Source of the DNA: Lentzea sp. NBRC 105346
Lineage (GTDB): Bacteria; Actinomycetota; Actinomycetes; Mycobacteriales; Pseudonocardiaceae
Length of the DNA: 64,000 bases
Reading direction: 5' to 3'
NCBI RefSeq assembly: GCF_030269605.1
Contig: NZ_BSTQ01000014.1
Location: 1-64,000, forward strand
Every line of letters starts with the position of its first letter. Position 1 is the stretch's first letter. A program made the translations under genes and the position numbers. A model generated the notes under the pieces. It saw only the letters and a list, made by a program, of their open reading frames with translations, was not told the origin of the DNA and searched no databases. Positions 17,779-27,003 of the stretch are shown piece by piece.

Positions 17779-17795
17779 CACAGGTAGGGCACAGG
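17779..17795. promoter_or_regulatory. Inverse copy of the CCTGTG box facing the membrane-protein gene
   Basis: CACAGG at 17779-17784 and 17790-17795, the reverse complement of CCTGTG-N5-CCTGTG with the same 11-base period. It lies 23-39 bases upstream of ATG 17818, in the orientation expected for control of that gene. Confidence 0.5.
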
Positions 17796-17817
17796 AACGG
17801 GGTGGAGGTTGGCCGTC

Positions 17818-18318
17818 ATGAGCGACGAACAGCCTCCCGCCCCGGAGTGGGGCGCCCAGCAACCCAAGCCCGCTTCCCCGTGGACGGCTCGGAAGACCAT
17901 TGCCGCCGTGGCCATCGCCGTCGGTATCACCGCCGCGGGCGGGGTGGCGATCTATGCCGCCTCCAACTCGTCCGCTGCTACCGGGGGGAACGGGCCCGGC
18001 GGCATGGGTGGTCCGCCCGGTCAGGACGGTGGCGTGGTGATGCGGGGTGGACCGCTTGCCGATGTTCCGCACGGGTTGTTTCAGACCGGCGAGGTCACTG
18101 AGGTGTCCTCTTCTTCGTTGTCCGTGAAGTCCACTGATGGGTACACCAAGACTTACGTGATCGACTCTTCTACCGTCATGCAGGACGTTCAGAAGGGTTC
18201 TACGGTCACGGTCATTGCTTCCGAAGCCAATGGGACTGCTACTGCTGAGTCCGTTATGGACTCGGCTCAGCGGGGGCGGCGGGATGGGCAGCCTCCGCAG
18301 GCGCCGCCTACTCGGTAG
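17818..18318 (+). CDS. Small single-pass membrane protein with DUF5666-like domain
   Basis: 166 residues. Cytoplasmic Pro-rich N-terminus, one membrane segment at about residues 25-48, a Gly-rich linker (GGNGPGGMGGPPGQDGG), and an extracytoplasmic domain of about 70 residues with the beta-rich pattern GEVTEVSSSSLSVKS and TYVIDSSTVMQ seen in DUF5666-type OB-like domains. GGAGG stands nine bases before ATG 17818. Divergent from the response regulator and probably in its regulon. The last 200 bases use more A/T-ending codons than neighbouring genes. Confidence 0.8.
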   Translation: MSDEQPPAPEWGAQQPKPASPWTARKTIAAVAIAVGITAAGGVAIYAASNSSAATGGNGPGGMGGPPGQDGGVVMRGGPLADVPHGLFQTGEVTEVSSSSLSVKSTDGYTKTYVIDSSTVMQDVQKGSTVTVIASEANGTATAESVMDSAQRGRRDGQPPQAPPTR

Positions 18319-18355
18319 GGGCTCACTGCGGCTTTTGACGCGGCTGCGCCGCGAC

Positions 18356-18417
18356 ACGTTGGCATTTTCGCGCACGCCCGGCGCTAGGGCGCCGGTCGTG
18401 CGCGAAAATGCCAACGT
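18356..18417. repeat. 62-bp palindrome in the left inverted repeat
   Basis: Perfect 21-base arms (18356-18376 and 18397-18417) built around GGCATTTTCGCGCACG, with a 20-base GC-rich centre that is itself partly palindromic. Identical in inverse to 19855-19916. Confidence 0.9.
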
Positions 18418-18532
18418 ACCGAAGTCTGTGGCTGGTTGCCGTCGTGCCCCAGACACCGCCCAGACTTGCGTAGCTTTGGTGCGGTTGCGGGCGTTGCCGG
18501 GATGTGTGGCTTGAGTTTCGTTGTTTGTTTTT

Positions 18533-19673
18533 TTAGAACGGCGGATCGGTCGGGAAGCCAGCGAGGACCGGTTCGGGTTCGCGTACGTACACCTTTCCCG
18601 ACGGTGCCTTGAAGATGAAGTGCCCGGGGATCGGCTGGGTTACCGCCCAGTTGCTCTTGTGCTTGAGCCGATGATGATGCTTGCAGAACGGGCACAGATT
18701 GCACGCCGCCGTCGGGCCGTCGGGGCAGGGCACCGTGTGGTCGAGTTCGCAGCGCTGTGCGGGCATCATGCAGCCGGGTTGGCGGCAGGTCTGATCGCGC
18801 GCCCAGAGGAACCGGCGTAGATGCTCCGGCGGCCGGTAGGTGCTGGTGCCGACATCCAGCAGCATCCCTGACTGCGGATCGGTCAACAGTCGCCGCCAGG
18901 TCGAGTCACCCGCGAGCTCACGGGCCAGCTCGGGCGCTGATCGGGCCGTAGCCCTGCAGCTCACCGGGATGATCATCCAGTCCCATCAGAGTCGTCGAGG
19001 AGACCGTGACGTTGAGGTTGACCTTCACGCTCGACGTCTGGTCTGGCGTCGCGAGGAGCATGTCGGCGACCACGTCCGCGCGGCGCTGGCTCAACGTCCG
19101 CGTGTCACCGGGGAACTTCGCCGCACGGGCGAGCTTGTCGACCCGGTGCGCAGCCGCAATACCGCGATCCGCCGGGAGCCAGGCAAACAACTTCACCATG
19201 TCGTCGACGCGCTCTTCGATCCCCGCGATCCGCTCCGCCTTCCTGGCCTCGCGCCGCTCGGCGCAGCCCTCGGGGTCCACCGCCATCACGATGCGCTGCA
19301 GCGACCGGCGCAGCTGGGTGCTGGTCTGTCCCGGTGCCTTGACCAGCGCCCGTTCCTCGACCTCTGCGGCCTGGTCGGCGGTGAGCCGGTGGGTGTAGTT
19401 GAACAGGATCTTCGCCTTGTAGGAGTCGATCTCCCCGGCCTGCAGGGCGTCGACCGTGCGGGGCAGCTTGGTGACGGTCTCCCGCGCGACCAGCAACTGA
19501 TCCTCGGCCCACTTCGAGGTCCACTTCATCGCCGCGACGATCTCGGCCGCCGCGAATTCGTCGTCGGCGGTGCCGATGGCGAAGTCGGCAAGCTGACGCA
19601 ATAGCTGGGCCTGCCAGTAATCAACTTGCTTTTGTATGAACAGCATATTGTCGATAGCCGCCGCTCGGTCCAT
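18533..19673 (-). pseudogene. DUF222 / HNH endonuclease (13E12 type), frameshifted
   Basis: The N-terminal 251 codons (19673 down to 18918) encode a DUF222 domain with KWTSKWAEDQLLVARETV and LTADQAAEVEERAL. The HNH part reads in another frame (down to 18533): CRQPGCMMPAQRCELDHTVP, then N-L-C-P-F-C-K-H-H-H, the HNH/zinc motif. The two frames join at 18932-18934, where an extra C in the coding strand turns GCC-GAG into GCC-CGA and leads to a stop ten bases later. Removing one base restores the usual junction ISAELARELAGD. About 380 residues if repaired. Relatives are multicopy in actinobacteria. Confidence 0.85.
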
Positions 19674-19854
19674 GGCACAAATCTACCGCAAGATCACAAT
19701 TAAACGGCCAACCCCGCAATGGAGACCACTATCGGGTGAAAATAAATCTACGGAACTCCAGCCACCTCATCCCAGCCACGCCCGCAACCGCACCGAACGA
19801 ACGCAAGTCTGGACAGGATCGGGACCCACCACAAAAGCCAACCACCGTATCGGT

Positions 19855-19916
19855 ACGTTGGCATTTTCGCGCACGACCGGCGCCCTAGCGCCGGGCGTGC
19901 GCGAAAATGCCAACGT
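19855..19916. repeat. 62-bp palindrome in the right inverted repeat
   Basis: Inverse identical copy of 18356-18417 with the same 21-base perfect arms. It ends 66 bases before the 5'-nucleotidase start and could influence that gene's transcription. Confidence 0.9.
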
Positions 19917-19982
19917 GTCGCGGCGCAGCCGCGTCCAAAGCAAACAGACAACTGTCAAGTGTGAGCAGTTAGTGTCCCGGCC

Positions 19983-21749
19983 ATGACCAGTAGGAGAACA
20001 GTGCTGGCCGGAGCCGCCGCCATCCTCACCACCGCAGGCCTCCAGCCGACCGCGAGTGCCGAGGCGAAGGACGAGAACGTGCGCAGGAAGTTCACGTTGA
20101 CCGTCCTGGGCACGACAGACCTGCACGGCAACGTGTTCAACTGGGACTACTACGCGAACCGGGAGTTCGACGACGCCGGCCACAACGACATCGGCCTGGC
20201 GAAGATCTCCACGCTGGTCAACGCCGTCCGCGAACAGCGAGGCAGGCACACGACCCTGCTGATCGACGCGGGCGACACGATCCAGGGCACCCCACTGTCT
20301 TACTACTACGCCAAAGTAGAGCCGATCACGAAGACCAAGCTCCACCCCATGGCCAAGGCCATGAACGCCATCGGCTACACGGCCGCAGCGGTGGGCAACC
20401 ACGAGTTCAACTACGGCATCCCGATCCTCCGCACGTGGGAGCGCCAACTCGACTTCCCGCTCCTGGCGGCGAACGCCCTGGACCCCCAAGGCAGGCCCGC
20501 CTTCCGGCCATACGTCATCAAGACGATCTGGCGAACCGGCGGCCCACCGCTCAAGGTCGCGATCGTGGGACTTACGAACCCCGGCATCGCGATCTGGGAC
20601 AAGGCGAACGTCGAGGGCAAGATGACGTTCCCCGGCCTCATCGAACAGGCCAAGATCTGGGTCCCGGAGGCACGCAAGCGCGCGGACGTGGTCATCGTCG
20701 CGGCGCACTCAGGCGCGGACTTGTCGAGCTCGCTGGGCGACCAGGTCCCGTTCCCGGAGAACTGCTCGGCTCTGCTGGCCGAGGAGGTCCCCGGCATCGA
20801 CGCGATCCTCGTGGGCCACGCACACGTCGAGATCCCGCAGCGGTACGTGACGAACAAGGCCACCGGCAAGCAGGTCCTGCTCACCGAACCGCTGTTCTGG
20901 GGCAAGCGGCTGAGCCTGATGGAGTTCGAGCTTCACTACGACCGGGGCTGGAAACTCCAGAAGGCACAGAGCCAGGTGCTCAACTCGAACACCGCGCCCG
21001 AAGACCCGAAGATCGCCAAGCAGCTGAAGGCCAACCACGACAAGGTCGTCGAGTACGTCAACGCGAAGGTCGGCACCTGCAAGCAGGCGATGTCGGCGGC
21101 CACGGCGCGGTTCGAGGACACGGCCGCGCTCGACTTCATCAACTACGTCCAGGCAAGCGAGATCAAGAAGTCCACGACGCTGCCGGTGCTGTCGCTCTGC
21201 GCGCCGTTCAACCGGGCCGCCGCGATCCCGGCCGGTGACGTGAGCATCCGGGACGTCGCCGGGCTGTACATCTTCGACAACTACCTGCTGGGCGTGAAGC
21301 TGACCGGTGGGCAGCTCAAGGACTTCCTGGAGAAGAGCGCCGAGTACTTCAAGCAGGTCAGCGGCCCCGGCCCGTTCACGCCGGACCAGCTGAGCAACGG
21401 CGTGCCGGACTACAACTTCGACGTCGCGGCCGGGCTCGACAAGCCGCTCACCTACGACATCGACATCGCGAAGCCCGTGGGGCAGCGGATCACGAACCTC
21501 AGCTACGGCGGTGTACCCGTCGGCACCATGGAGTTCGCCGTCGCCGTCAACAACTACCGGCAGTCGGGTGGCGGTGCGTTCCCGCACGTCGCGAAGGCGC
21601 CGGTGTTGCACAACGCGCAGCAGGAGATCCGGCAGCTGTTGATCGACTGGGTGAAGGAGAAGGGCGAGATCGATCCCACGGCCTTCCACACGAAGGACTG
21701 GAAGCTCACCGCGAACGGAGTACCGGTCCAGGTGAACACCATCGGGTGA
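19983..21749 (+). CDS. Exported 5'-nucleotidase / 2',3'-cyclic phosphodiesterase
   Basis: 588 residues. A Tat-like signal (SRRTVLAGAAA) suggests export in folded form. The metallophosphatase domain (about 35-330) has the ligand motifs TTDLHGN, DAGDTIQG, GNHEFNYG and GHAHVEIP. The C-terminal 5'-nucleotidase domain (about 350-560) binds the nucleoside. It should release phosphate and nucleosides outside the cell. ATG 19983 has no ribosome-binding site but TAGTGT lies seven bases before it, so the mRNA may be leaderless. Confidence 0.93.
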   Translation: MTSRRTVLAGAAAILTTAGLQPTASAEAKDENVRRKFTLTVLGTTDLHGNVFNWDYYANREFDDAGHNDIGLAKISTLVNAVREQRGRHTTLLIDAGDTIQGTPLSYYYAKVEPITKTKLHPMAKAMNAIGYTAAAVGNHEFNYGIPILRTWERQLDFPLLAANALDPQGRPAFRPYVIKTIWRTGGPPLKVAIVGLTNPGIAIWDKANVEGKMTFPGLIEQAKIWVPEARKRADVVIVAAHSGADLSSSLGDQVPFPENCSALLAEEVPGIDAILVGHAHVEIPQRYVTNKATGKQVLLTEPLFWGKRLSLMEFELHYDRGWKLQKAQSQVLNSNTAPEDPKIAKQLKANHDKVVEYVNAKVGTCKQAMSAATARFEDTAALDFINYVQASEIKKSTTLPVLSLCAPFNRAAAIPAGDVSIRDVAGLYIFDNYLLGVKLTGGQLKDFLEKSAEYFKQVSGPGPFTPDQLSNGVPDYNFDVAAGLDKPLTYDIDIAKPVGQRITNLSYGGVPVGTMEFAVAVNNYRQSGGGAFPHVAKAPVLHNAQQEIRQLLIDWVKEKGEIDPTAFHTKDWKLTANGVPVQVNTIG

Positions 21750-21791
21750 ACTAGCTGGAACTCGCCTGGCGACATCGGGTAGGCCAGGCGA

Positions 21792-22562
21792 GTGCAGTTA
21801 CCACACCGGATCTGGCTCGGTGCGATCCTCGTGCCGCTCCTGATCGCCGGGACGGTCGTCGTCCTGCGCGCCGGTGAACGTCCGGCGCACTCCGAACAGC
21901 GGCGCGACGGCCAGGTCGTGTTCGTGGTCCGCGGGGACGAGGTCGTGCTCGCGGGTACCGCGACCGACGACGAACATCTGCTGGTCGTCGACGCCGTGCG
22001 GTTCCGCGCGCCCAGGCTCCGGATCACCGACGTGATCCGGCCGGGGGCGTCGTTGCCCGTGGCGGCGAGCCATGTCGGCACGTTCGTCGGAACCGTCCTG
22101 GACAACGGCGTGCACGACTTCACCGGTGTCGTCCACGAGGGCCGGCTGACCGCGTCCGCACGGGTCGCCGACGCGGCGCGCGCCGGCATGCTCAGCGACG
22201 CCCTGCGCGCGGTCGCCGGGGCGTTGCGCGTCGACGAGGACTTCACCGTCGGGCCGGGGCCCACCGGCGACCTCGACGTGCGCGCGCTCAACGACTCGGT
22301 CCAGCGCATGATCGGCGACGGCATCACGTTCCAGCCGTGGGATCCCGCGCTGGCCGAACGCGTGGGCCGGCTGTTGCGGGTGGCGCCGCGGGCCACGGTC
22401 ACGCTCGTCGCCCACGCACCCCAGCTCGACGTCGCCAAGGCTCGCGCCGCACAGGTGCGCGACGTCCTCGTGGCGCAGGGCGTGTCGCCCGCGCTGGTCG
22501 AGACGACGGTCGACGTCGAACCCGCGGACGCGACCGACCAGGTCGACGTCCTCGTTCGCTAG
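21792..22562 (+). CDS. OmpA-family protein, ArfA-like
   Basis: 256 residues from GTG 21792. One N-terminal membrane helix (about 7-27), then a region with two BON-like repeats (VVDAVRFRAPRL and FTVGPGPTGDLDVRAL), and a C-terminal OmpA-like domain of about 90 residues (ITFQPWDPALAERV, then AKARAAQVRDVLVAQGVSPALVE). The layout matches mycobacterial ArfA, and the gene downstream encodes an ArfC-type protein, as in the arfABC operon. The pore or envelope role is by analogy. Confidence 0.8.
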   Translation: MQLPHRIWLGAILVPLLIAGTVVVLRAGERPAHSEQRRDGQVVFVVRGDEVVLAGTATDDEHLLVVDAVRFRAPRLRITDVIRPGASLPVAASHVGTFVGTVLDNGVHDFTGVVHEGRLTASARVADAARAGMLSDALRAVAGALRVDEDFTVGPGPTGDLDVRALNDSVQRMIGDGITFQPWDPALAERVGRLLRVAPRATVTLVAHAPQLDVAKARAAQVRDVLVAQGVSPALVETTVDVEPADATDQVDVLVR

Positions 22563-22572
22563 GAGCTTCGAC

Positions 22573-22863
22573 TTGTTGGTGTTCGCCCAGGTTTTCGTCT
22601 ACTGCGCCGGGTCGTTCGTCTTCGGCGTGCTGCTCACGTGGCTGGCCCTGCGGCCGAAGCTCAAGCGGCCGGAACCCGTGCAGGTATTGGAGATCTTCGA
22701 GCAGCCGCCGTTCATCAAGGCCAACTCCCGGAAGATGATCTACCACACGCCCGAGTCGCCCTATTACCAGCGGATGAAGGGCGACGAGTTCTTCGGGTCC
22801 GTGGAGGAGGCCGAGGAGGCCGGGTACACGGCGTGGCAACCGCGAGTGAAGGCGGCTTCCTAA
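22573..22863 (+). CDS. arfC: Channel accessory protein ArfC, sunset-domain variant
   Basis: 96 residues from a TTG start with AGGAG eight bases upstream. One N-terminal membrane helix (about 3-26), a short basic linker, and the sunset domain (IKANSRKMIYHTPESPYYQR and AEEAGYTAW). This domain is known as a short module in actinobacterial ArfC variants. Ten bases after the OmpA-like gene, so the two form an operon. Confidence 0.85.
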   Translation: MLVFAQVFVYCAGSFVFGVLLTWLALRPKLKRPEPVQVLEIFEQPPFIKANSRKMIYHTPESPYYQRMKGDEFFGSVEEAEEAGYTAWQPRVKAAS

Positions 22864-22872
22864 GCTGAGGGC

Positions 22873-23367
22873 GTGATTCCCGACGTCATCGCGCCCGGAC
22901 TGGACGTTCTGTTCTGCGGCATCAATCCCGGCCTGTTCAGCGAGAAGACCGGTCACCACTTCGCCCGGCCGGGCAACCGGTTCTGGCCCGCGCTGCACCT
23001 GGGCGGGTTCACGCCGCGTCAGTTCCACCCGTCCGAACAGGACGAACTGCTCGGCCTCGGGCTCGGCATCACGAACATCGTCGCGCGCCCGTCCGCCCGC
23101 GCCGACGAACTCACGGCCGACGAGCTGCGGCAGGGCGGTGTGGAATTGACTGAGCGGGTCGTGAAGTACGAACCGAACGTGGTCGCGATCGTGGGCGTCA
23201 CGGCGTACCGCACGGCGTTCGGGCGGAAGAAGGCGCAGGTCGGGCCGCAGGATGAGCCGATCGGTCCGGCCAGGGTGTGGCTGCTGCCCAATCCAAGTGG
23301 GCTGAACGCCCACTATCAGTTGCCCGCATTGGCCGCCGAGTTCGACCGTTTGCGGCAATCGCTGTAA
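22873..23367 (+). CDS. mug: G/U (G/T) mismatch-specific DNA glycosylase
   Basis: 164 residues. Uracil-DNA glycosylase fold of the Mug/TDG family: active-site motif FCGINPGLFS near the N-terminus, HHFARPGNRFW, GITNIVARPSARADEL and the C-terminal NPSGLNAHY loop. It excises uracil or ethenocytosine from double-stranded DNA. GTG start nine bases after the arfC stop. Confidence 0.95.
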   Translation: MIPDVIAPGLDVLFCGINPGLFSEKTGHHFARPGNRFWPALHLGGFTPRQFHPSEQDELLGLGLGITNIVARPSARADELTADELRQGGVELTERVVKYEPNVVAIVGVTAYRTAFGRKKAQVGPQDEPIGPARVWLLPNPSGLNAHYQLPALAAEFDRLRQSL

Positions 23368-23487
23368 CTGTTTGCCGCCATTCGAGTGGCCTTCATCTGG
23401 AAGTGGAACCGACGTCACCCGGATGCGGTCAAACTCTGACAACGCCGCGTGACAGTTGGTGAATCTTCAACACTGGAGGGGGTCGCG

Positions 23488-26322
23488 GTGGAGGTCAGGA
23501 TCCTCGGACCGGTTGAACCGGCTTTACCGCCCAAGCCCGCGCAGATACTAGCCGTGCTGGCAACCGAGTGCGGGCGGATCGTGCCGGTCGAACGGCTCAT
23601 CGACCTCATCTGGGGTGAGGAGCCACCACCGCAGGCCCGCAAGTCCCTTCAGGTGCACATCTCGTGCCTGCGCCGCACCGGTCTCCCGGTCGAGCACCGC
23701 GCGTCGGGGTACGTCCTCGCCGCCGACCCGGCCACCGTCGACCTGCACGTCTTCCGCGCTCTCGTGGCAGAGGCAGCGGAGTCGCCCGACCCGGCCGTGC
23801 GCAGTGACCGGCTGAAGAAGGCGCTCGCGCTGTGGCGGGGCGCTCCGCTCGTGCACGCGCAGACGCTGGAGGTGCAGCGGCTCGCCGCGATCGAGGCGTG
23901 GGTCGACGCCGAGCTCTCGCTCGGCAGGCACGCCGAGGTGCTCGACGCGGTCAGCTCGTACGTCGCCGACCACCCGCTGTCCGAAAAGCTGCGCGGTCAG
24001 CTGATGACCGCGCTCGCACGTAGCGGCCGACGGGCCGACGCGATGCGCGTGTTCCGTGAGGCGCGCAGAACGCTGGTCGACGAGCTGGGTGTGGAACCCG
24101 GCGCCGAGCTGCAGCAGCTCTACCGCGTCGTGCTCGACGGCGCGACCGACATCCGGCGCAACTACCTGCCGCGCGATCCCGGCGACTTCACCGGTCGGTC
24201 CGACGAGCTGGCCCGGCTGCTGGAGTCCAGCGGCGGCAGCGTGTGGTGGATCGAAGGACCGGCCGGGGTCGGCAAGACCGCACTGGCCGTCCATGCCGCG
24301 CACCGGCTCGCCGACCGGTTCCCCGACGGCCAGCTGTTCGTGGACCTGCACTCACCGGCCGGCGCGCTGGACGCGTTGCTGCGCGCGATGGACGTGCCGA
24401 GCGAGCGGATTCCCGAGTCGCACGAGGAGCGCGCGGCACTGTGGCGGGCGCAGACGTCCGGGCGGCGCCTGGTGATCGTGCTCGACGGCGTGACGAGCGT
24501 GTCGCAGGTGCGCTCGCTGCTGCCGGGCAGCCCCGGCTGCCTCACGCTGATCACCAGCCGCAGCCGCCTGTGCGGGCTGGAAGGCGTGCGCCGGCTGCCG
24601 ATCGACGTCCTCACCTCTGGCGAGGCCGTGACGCTGCTGGCCCGGATCCTGGGCGACGAAAGGGTTTCCGCCGAGCCGGACGCGGCCGCCGAGGTCGCGC
24701 GGCTGTGCGGATACCTGCCGTTGGCCGTGCGGATCACCGGCGCGCGGCTGGCCGGACGTGCGCACTGGCCGGTGTCCAAGCTGGTCAGCCGGCTCTCCGA
24801 CGAGCGCGGCCGGCTCGACGAGCTCGTCGCCGATGACCTGGCAGTACGCAGCAGCCTGGAGTTGACCTACCGCGCGCTGGACGACCAGAGCCGGCACGCC
24901 TACCGCATGTTCGGGTTCCTCGGACTGCCCGAGCTGCCCAGCCACCTCTGGGCGCCGCTGCTCGACGAGGACGTGCTCGACCGGCTCGTCGACGCGCGGC
25001 TGCTCGACGTCACGGGCAGCGCGCGCTACCGGATGCACGAGCTGGTGCGCCTGCACGCCCGTGAGCTGGCCGAGCGGGAGGAACCCGAAGCGGAACGGCT
25101 CAACTTCGTCCGCAGGGCGGTGCTCGCCACGTTGTCCACTGTGGATGGACTGACCGAGCAACTGTTCCTGATGGTGCCACGGATGCAGGATCCGGTCGGG
25201 CTCGTGCCGACCGCTCCGCCCGCGGACCGCGACGCTTGGTTCGCCCGCGAGGAGCAGTTGCTGGTCCGGATCGTCGAACGAGCGGCCGAGCTGGACCTCG
25301 CCGAGCTCGCGTCGCAGCTCGCCGAGGCGCTGGTCTTCGCTTGGTTCGGGCTGAGAAACCGTTATGAGGCCTGGGAACGAACACACACGGCCGCTTTGGC
25401 GGCCGCACAACGGGTGCACGACCTGCGGCTGGAGGCCGTGCTGCGGTGCAGCGCGGGTCAGATGCAGTACAAGCGGGACAACCTCGTCGAGGCACAACGG
25501 GGTTTCGACGCCGCGCGCACGCTCTTCGTGGCGCTGGACGACCAGCGCGGTGAGGCCGTCGCGTTGAACGGCAGCGGCATGGTCAGCCGTGATCTCGGCC
25601 GGTATGACCTCGCGCTGGCGGCGCTGGGACGAGCGCGGGACCTGCTGACCGGGCTGGACTGGGCGGAGGGCGCCGCGCACGCGTGGTACGGAATCGGCTC
25701 CGCGCAACGGGAACTGGGCCTCGACGACCAGGCGGTCGAGTCGCTGCTGCAGTCGGAGGCGGCCTACCGGGCATCGCGGTCCAGACGTGGCGAGGCGCTG
25801 GCCGCGCGGGGGATCGGGCTGGTGCACCGGGCGCGGGACGAGTGGGACCTGGCGGCCGAGCACTGCGAGCGTGCCCACGAGATGGTGGCAGGCACCCGCG
25901 ACGAGCTGCTCACCTGCTACACCGCTCAGGCGTGGGCGAAGGTGTTGCTGCGGCAGGGCTTCTTCGGAAAGGCCGAGCCACTGCTGGACCAGGCTCTCGA
26001 CGGCTGCCGCGAGGTGGGGGACCGGTTCGGCGTGGCGCTGGTGCGGCGGACGATCGGGGAGCTGCGTCTCGCCGGTGGCGATCTGGCGGGCGCGATGGTG
26101 ATGCTGCGGACCGCGCTGGAGGAGTGGAACGCGCTCGGGATGTCGTTGTGGCGGGCCAGAACCCTGCGGGACATGGGTGCGGTCCACGCCTGCCGGGGGG
26201 ATGTGGCGGGCGCGGACCGCTGCTGGGATGAGGCCGCACTGCTCTTCGCTCAGCTGGGCACCAGAGAGTCGGGGGAGGTGCCCCAGTGGGCGACGAGATG
26301 GGGCCTGGTCAGGACTACCTGA
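23488..26322 (+). CDS. SARP/AfsR-type regulator with NB-ARC and TPR domains
   Basis: 944 residues from GTG 23488, preceded by GGAGGGGG. Winged-helix DNA-binding domain (about 1-85), bacterial transcriptional activator domain (about 90-225), P-loop STAND ATPase with Walker A GPAGVGKTAL at about 256-265, GxP module ending LCGYLPLAVRITGARL, and a C-terminal TPR array (about 600-944). The DNA-binding domain is shortened: the usual beta hairpin between LGP and the ALL helix is about ten residues shorter than normal. No biosynthetic cluster is adjacent, so the target is unknown. Confidence 0.92.
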   Translation: MEVRILGPVEPALPPKPAQILAVLATECGRIVPVERLIDLIWGEEPPPQARKSLQVHISCLRRTGLPVEHRASGYVLAADPATVDLHVFRALVAEAAESPDPAVRSDRLKKALALWRGAPLVHAQTLEVQRLAAIEAWVDAELSLGRHAEVLDAVSSYVADHPLSEKLRGQLMTALARSGRRADAMRVFREARRTLVDELGVEPGAELQQLYRVVLDGATDIRRNYLPRDPGDFTGRSDELARLLESSGGSVWWIEGPAGVGKTALAVHAAHRLADRFPDGQLFVDLHSPAGALDALLRAMDVPSERIPESHEERAALWRAQTSGRRLVIVLDGVTSVSQVRSLLPGSPGCLTLITSRSRLCGLEGVRRLPIDVLTSGEAVTLLARILGDERVSAEPDAAAEVARLCGYLPLAVRITGARLAGRAHWPVSKLVSRLSDERGRLDELVADDLAVRSSLELTYRALDDQSRHAYRMFGFLGLPELPSHLWAPLLDEDVLDRLVDARLLDVTGSARYRMHELVRLHARELAEREEPEAERLNFVRRAVLATLSTVDGLTEQLFLMVPRMQDPVGLVPTAPPADRDAWFAREEQLLVRIVERAAELDLAELASQLAEALVFAWFGLRNRYEAWERTHTAALAAAQRVHDLRLEAVLRCSAGQMQYKRDNLVEAQRGFDAARTLFVALDDQRGEAVALNGSGMVSRDLGRYDLALAALGRARDLLTGLDWAEGAAHAWYGIGSAQRELGLDDQAVESLLQSEAAYRASRSRRGEALAARGIGLVHRARDEWDLAAEHCERAHEMVAGTRDELLTCYTAQAWAKVLLRQGFFGKAEPLLDQALDGCREVGDRFGVALVRRTIGELRLAGGDLAGAMVMLRTALEEWNALGMSLWRARTLRDMGAVHACRGDVAGADRCWDEAALLFAQLGTRESGEVPQWATRWGLVRTT

Positions 26323-26866
26323 TGTTGCGGTACTTCCAGGGCAGGAAGCCGCCGTTCCTCAGCGTCGCGATCGACACGGTCTCGTGGTCCATGTCGGTCG
26401 CGGTGCTGCCCTCCTCGTAGATCCATACGCTGGTGTGCGCGCTGTTCGCCCACTTCTCGAACAGCTTCACGTGACCGTTGCGCAGGATCATGTCACCGGG
26501 CTGCAGCGCACCCCAGGAGATGCGGGTGGAGACCTCGTCCAAAGTGGACGTGGTGCGGCTCGTGGTGAGCTTCCACGCCATGGAGACGAAGCCCGAGCAG
26601 TCCGTGCGGTACTGCTTGCCGTGGTTGACGTCCCACGCGTACGCGGTCTGGCTGTACGGAACCCTGCGGTCCCACCAGTTCTTGGCGCGTGCGATGACCT
26701 CCGACCGCGAGATGACCCCGCCGTAGCTCGCGGCGGACGCGTCAACCTGCTGGATCGTGGTGTCGGGCTCCTGCACGCCCTCCGGCGACGCGTAAGCCGA
26801 CGTGGCGAACCCTGACAGCAGCCCGACCGACAGCGCGGCCACCGCGGCGGCTTGGCGAATGCGCAT
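26315..26866 (-). CDS. Secreted NlpC/P60-type cysteine peptidase
   Basis: 183 residues from ATG 26866 with GGAGAG upstream. Signal peptide to about residue 27 (SAYASP). The catalytic motif is YRTDCSGFVSMAW with Cys90, and His132 in RNGHVKLF follows the GALQPGDMIL strand, as in NlpC/P60 amidases. It probably cleaves peptidoglycan peptides or serves in cell interaction. The stop overlaps the convergent SARP gene by eight bases. Confidence 0.82.
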   Translation of the reverse strand: MRIRQAAAVAALSVGLLSGFATSAYASPEGVQEPDTTIQQVDASAASYGGVISRSEVIARAKNWWDRRVPYSQTAYAWDVNHGKQYRTDCSGFVSMAWKLTTSRTTSTLDEVSTRISWGALQPGDMILRNGHVKLFEKWANSAHTSVWIYEEGSTATDMDHETVSIATLRNGGFLPWKYRNIR

Positions 26867-27003
26867 CGTTCTCTCCGCTCGTTCAAACGTTGATGCCGCC
26901 GGGGACTGTTCCGGGAGGCGCCAAAGATCGGCCAAAGGTCGATTTAGGCGGTCCTTTACCGCTCATACCTAGGTTTGCCGCACCCTGTAGTGAAGGAGAG
27001 GAC

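Larger units (their letters stand above)
18331..19941. mobile_element. Putative mobile element: HNH gene between 190-bp inverted repeats
   Basis: The left end (18331-18520) and right end (19752-19941) are inverted copies of each other that align without gaps. An 86-bp segment (18337-18422 against 19850-19935) is identical, and a second conserved block lies at 18461-18504 against 19768-19811. Each end holds a 62-bp palindrome with 21-base arms (18356-18417 and 19855-19916). The only gene inside is the frameshifted DUF222-HNH endonuclease. No target-site duplication is obvious. Element status is inferred from this symmetry. The 309 bases between the HNH start and the next gene contain the right end and nothing else that I recognise. 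Confidence 0.65.

Noticed and set aside
18918..18976. Programmed frameshift in the HNH gene
   Set aside because: Only a CCC run is present, with no slippery heptamer or clear downstream pseudoknot; decay or sequencing error is simpler.
18331..19941. Classical IS element
   Set aside because: No DDE, DEDD or Y1 transposase gene inside and no visible target-site duplication; described instead as an HNH-associated element.
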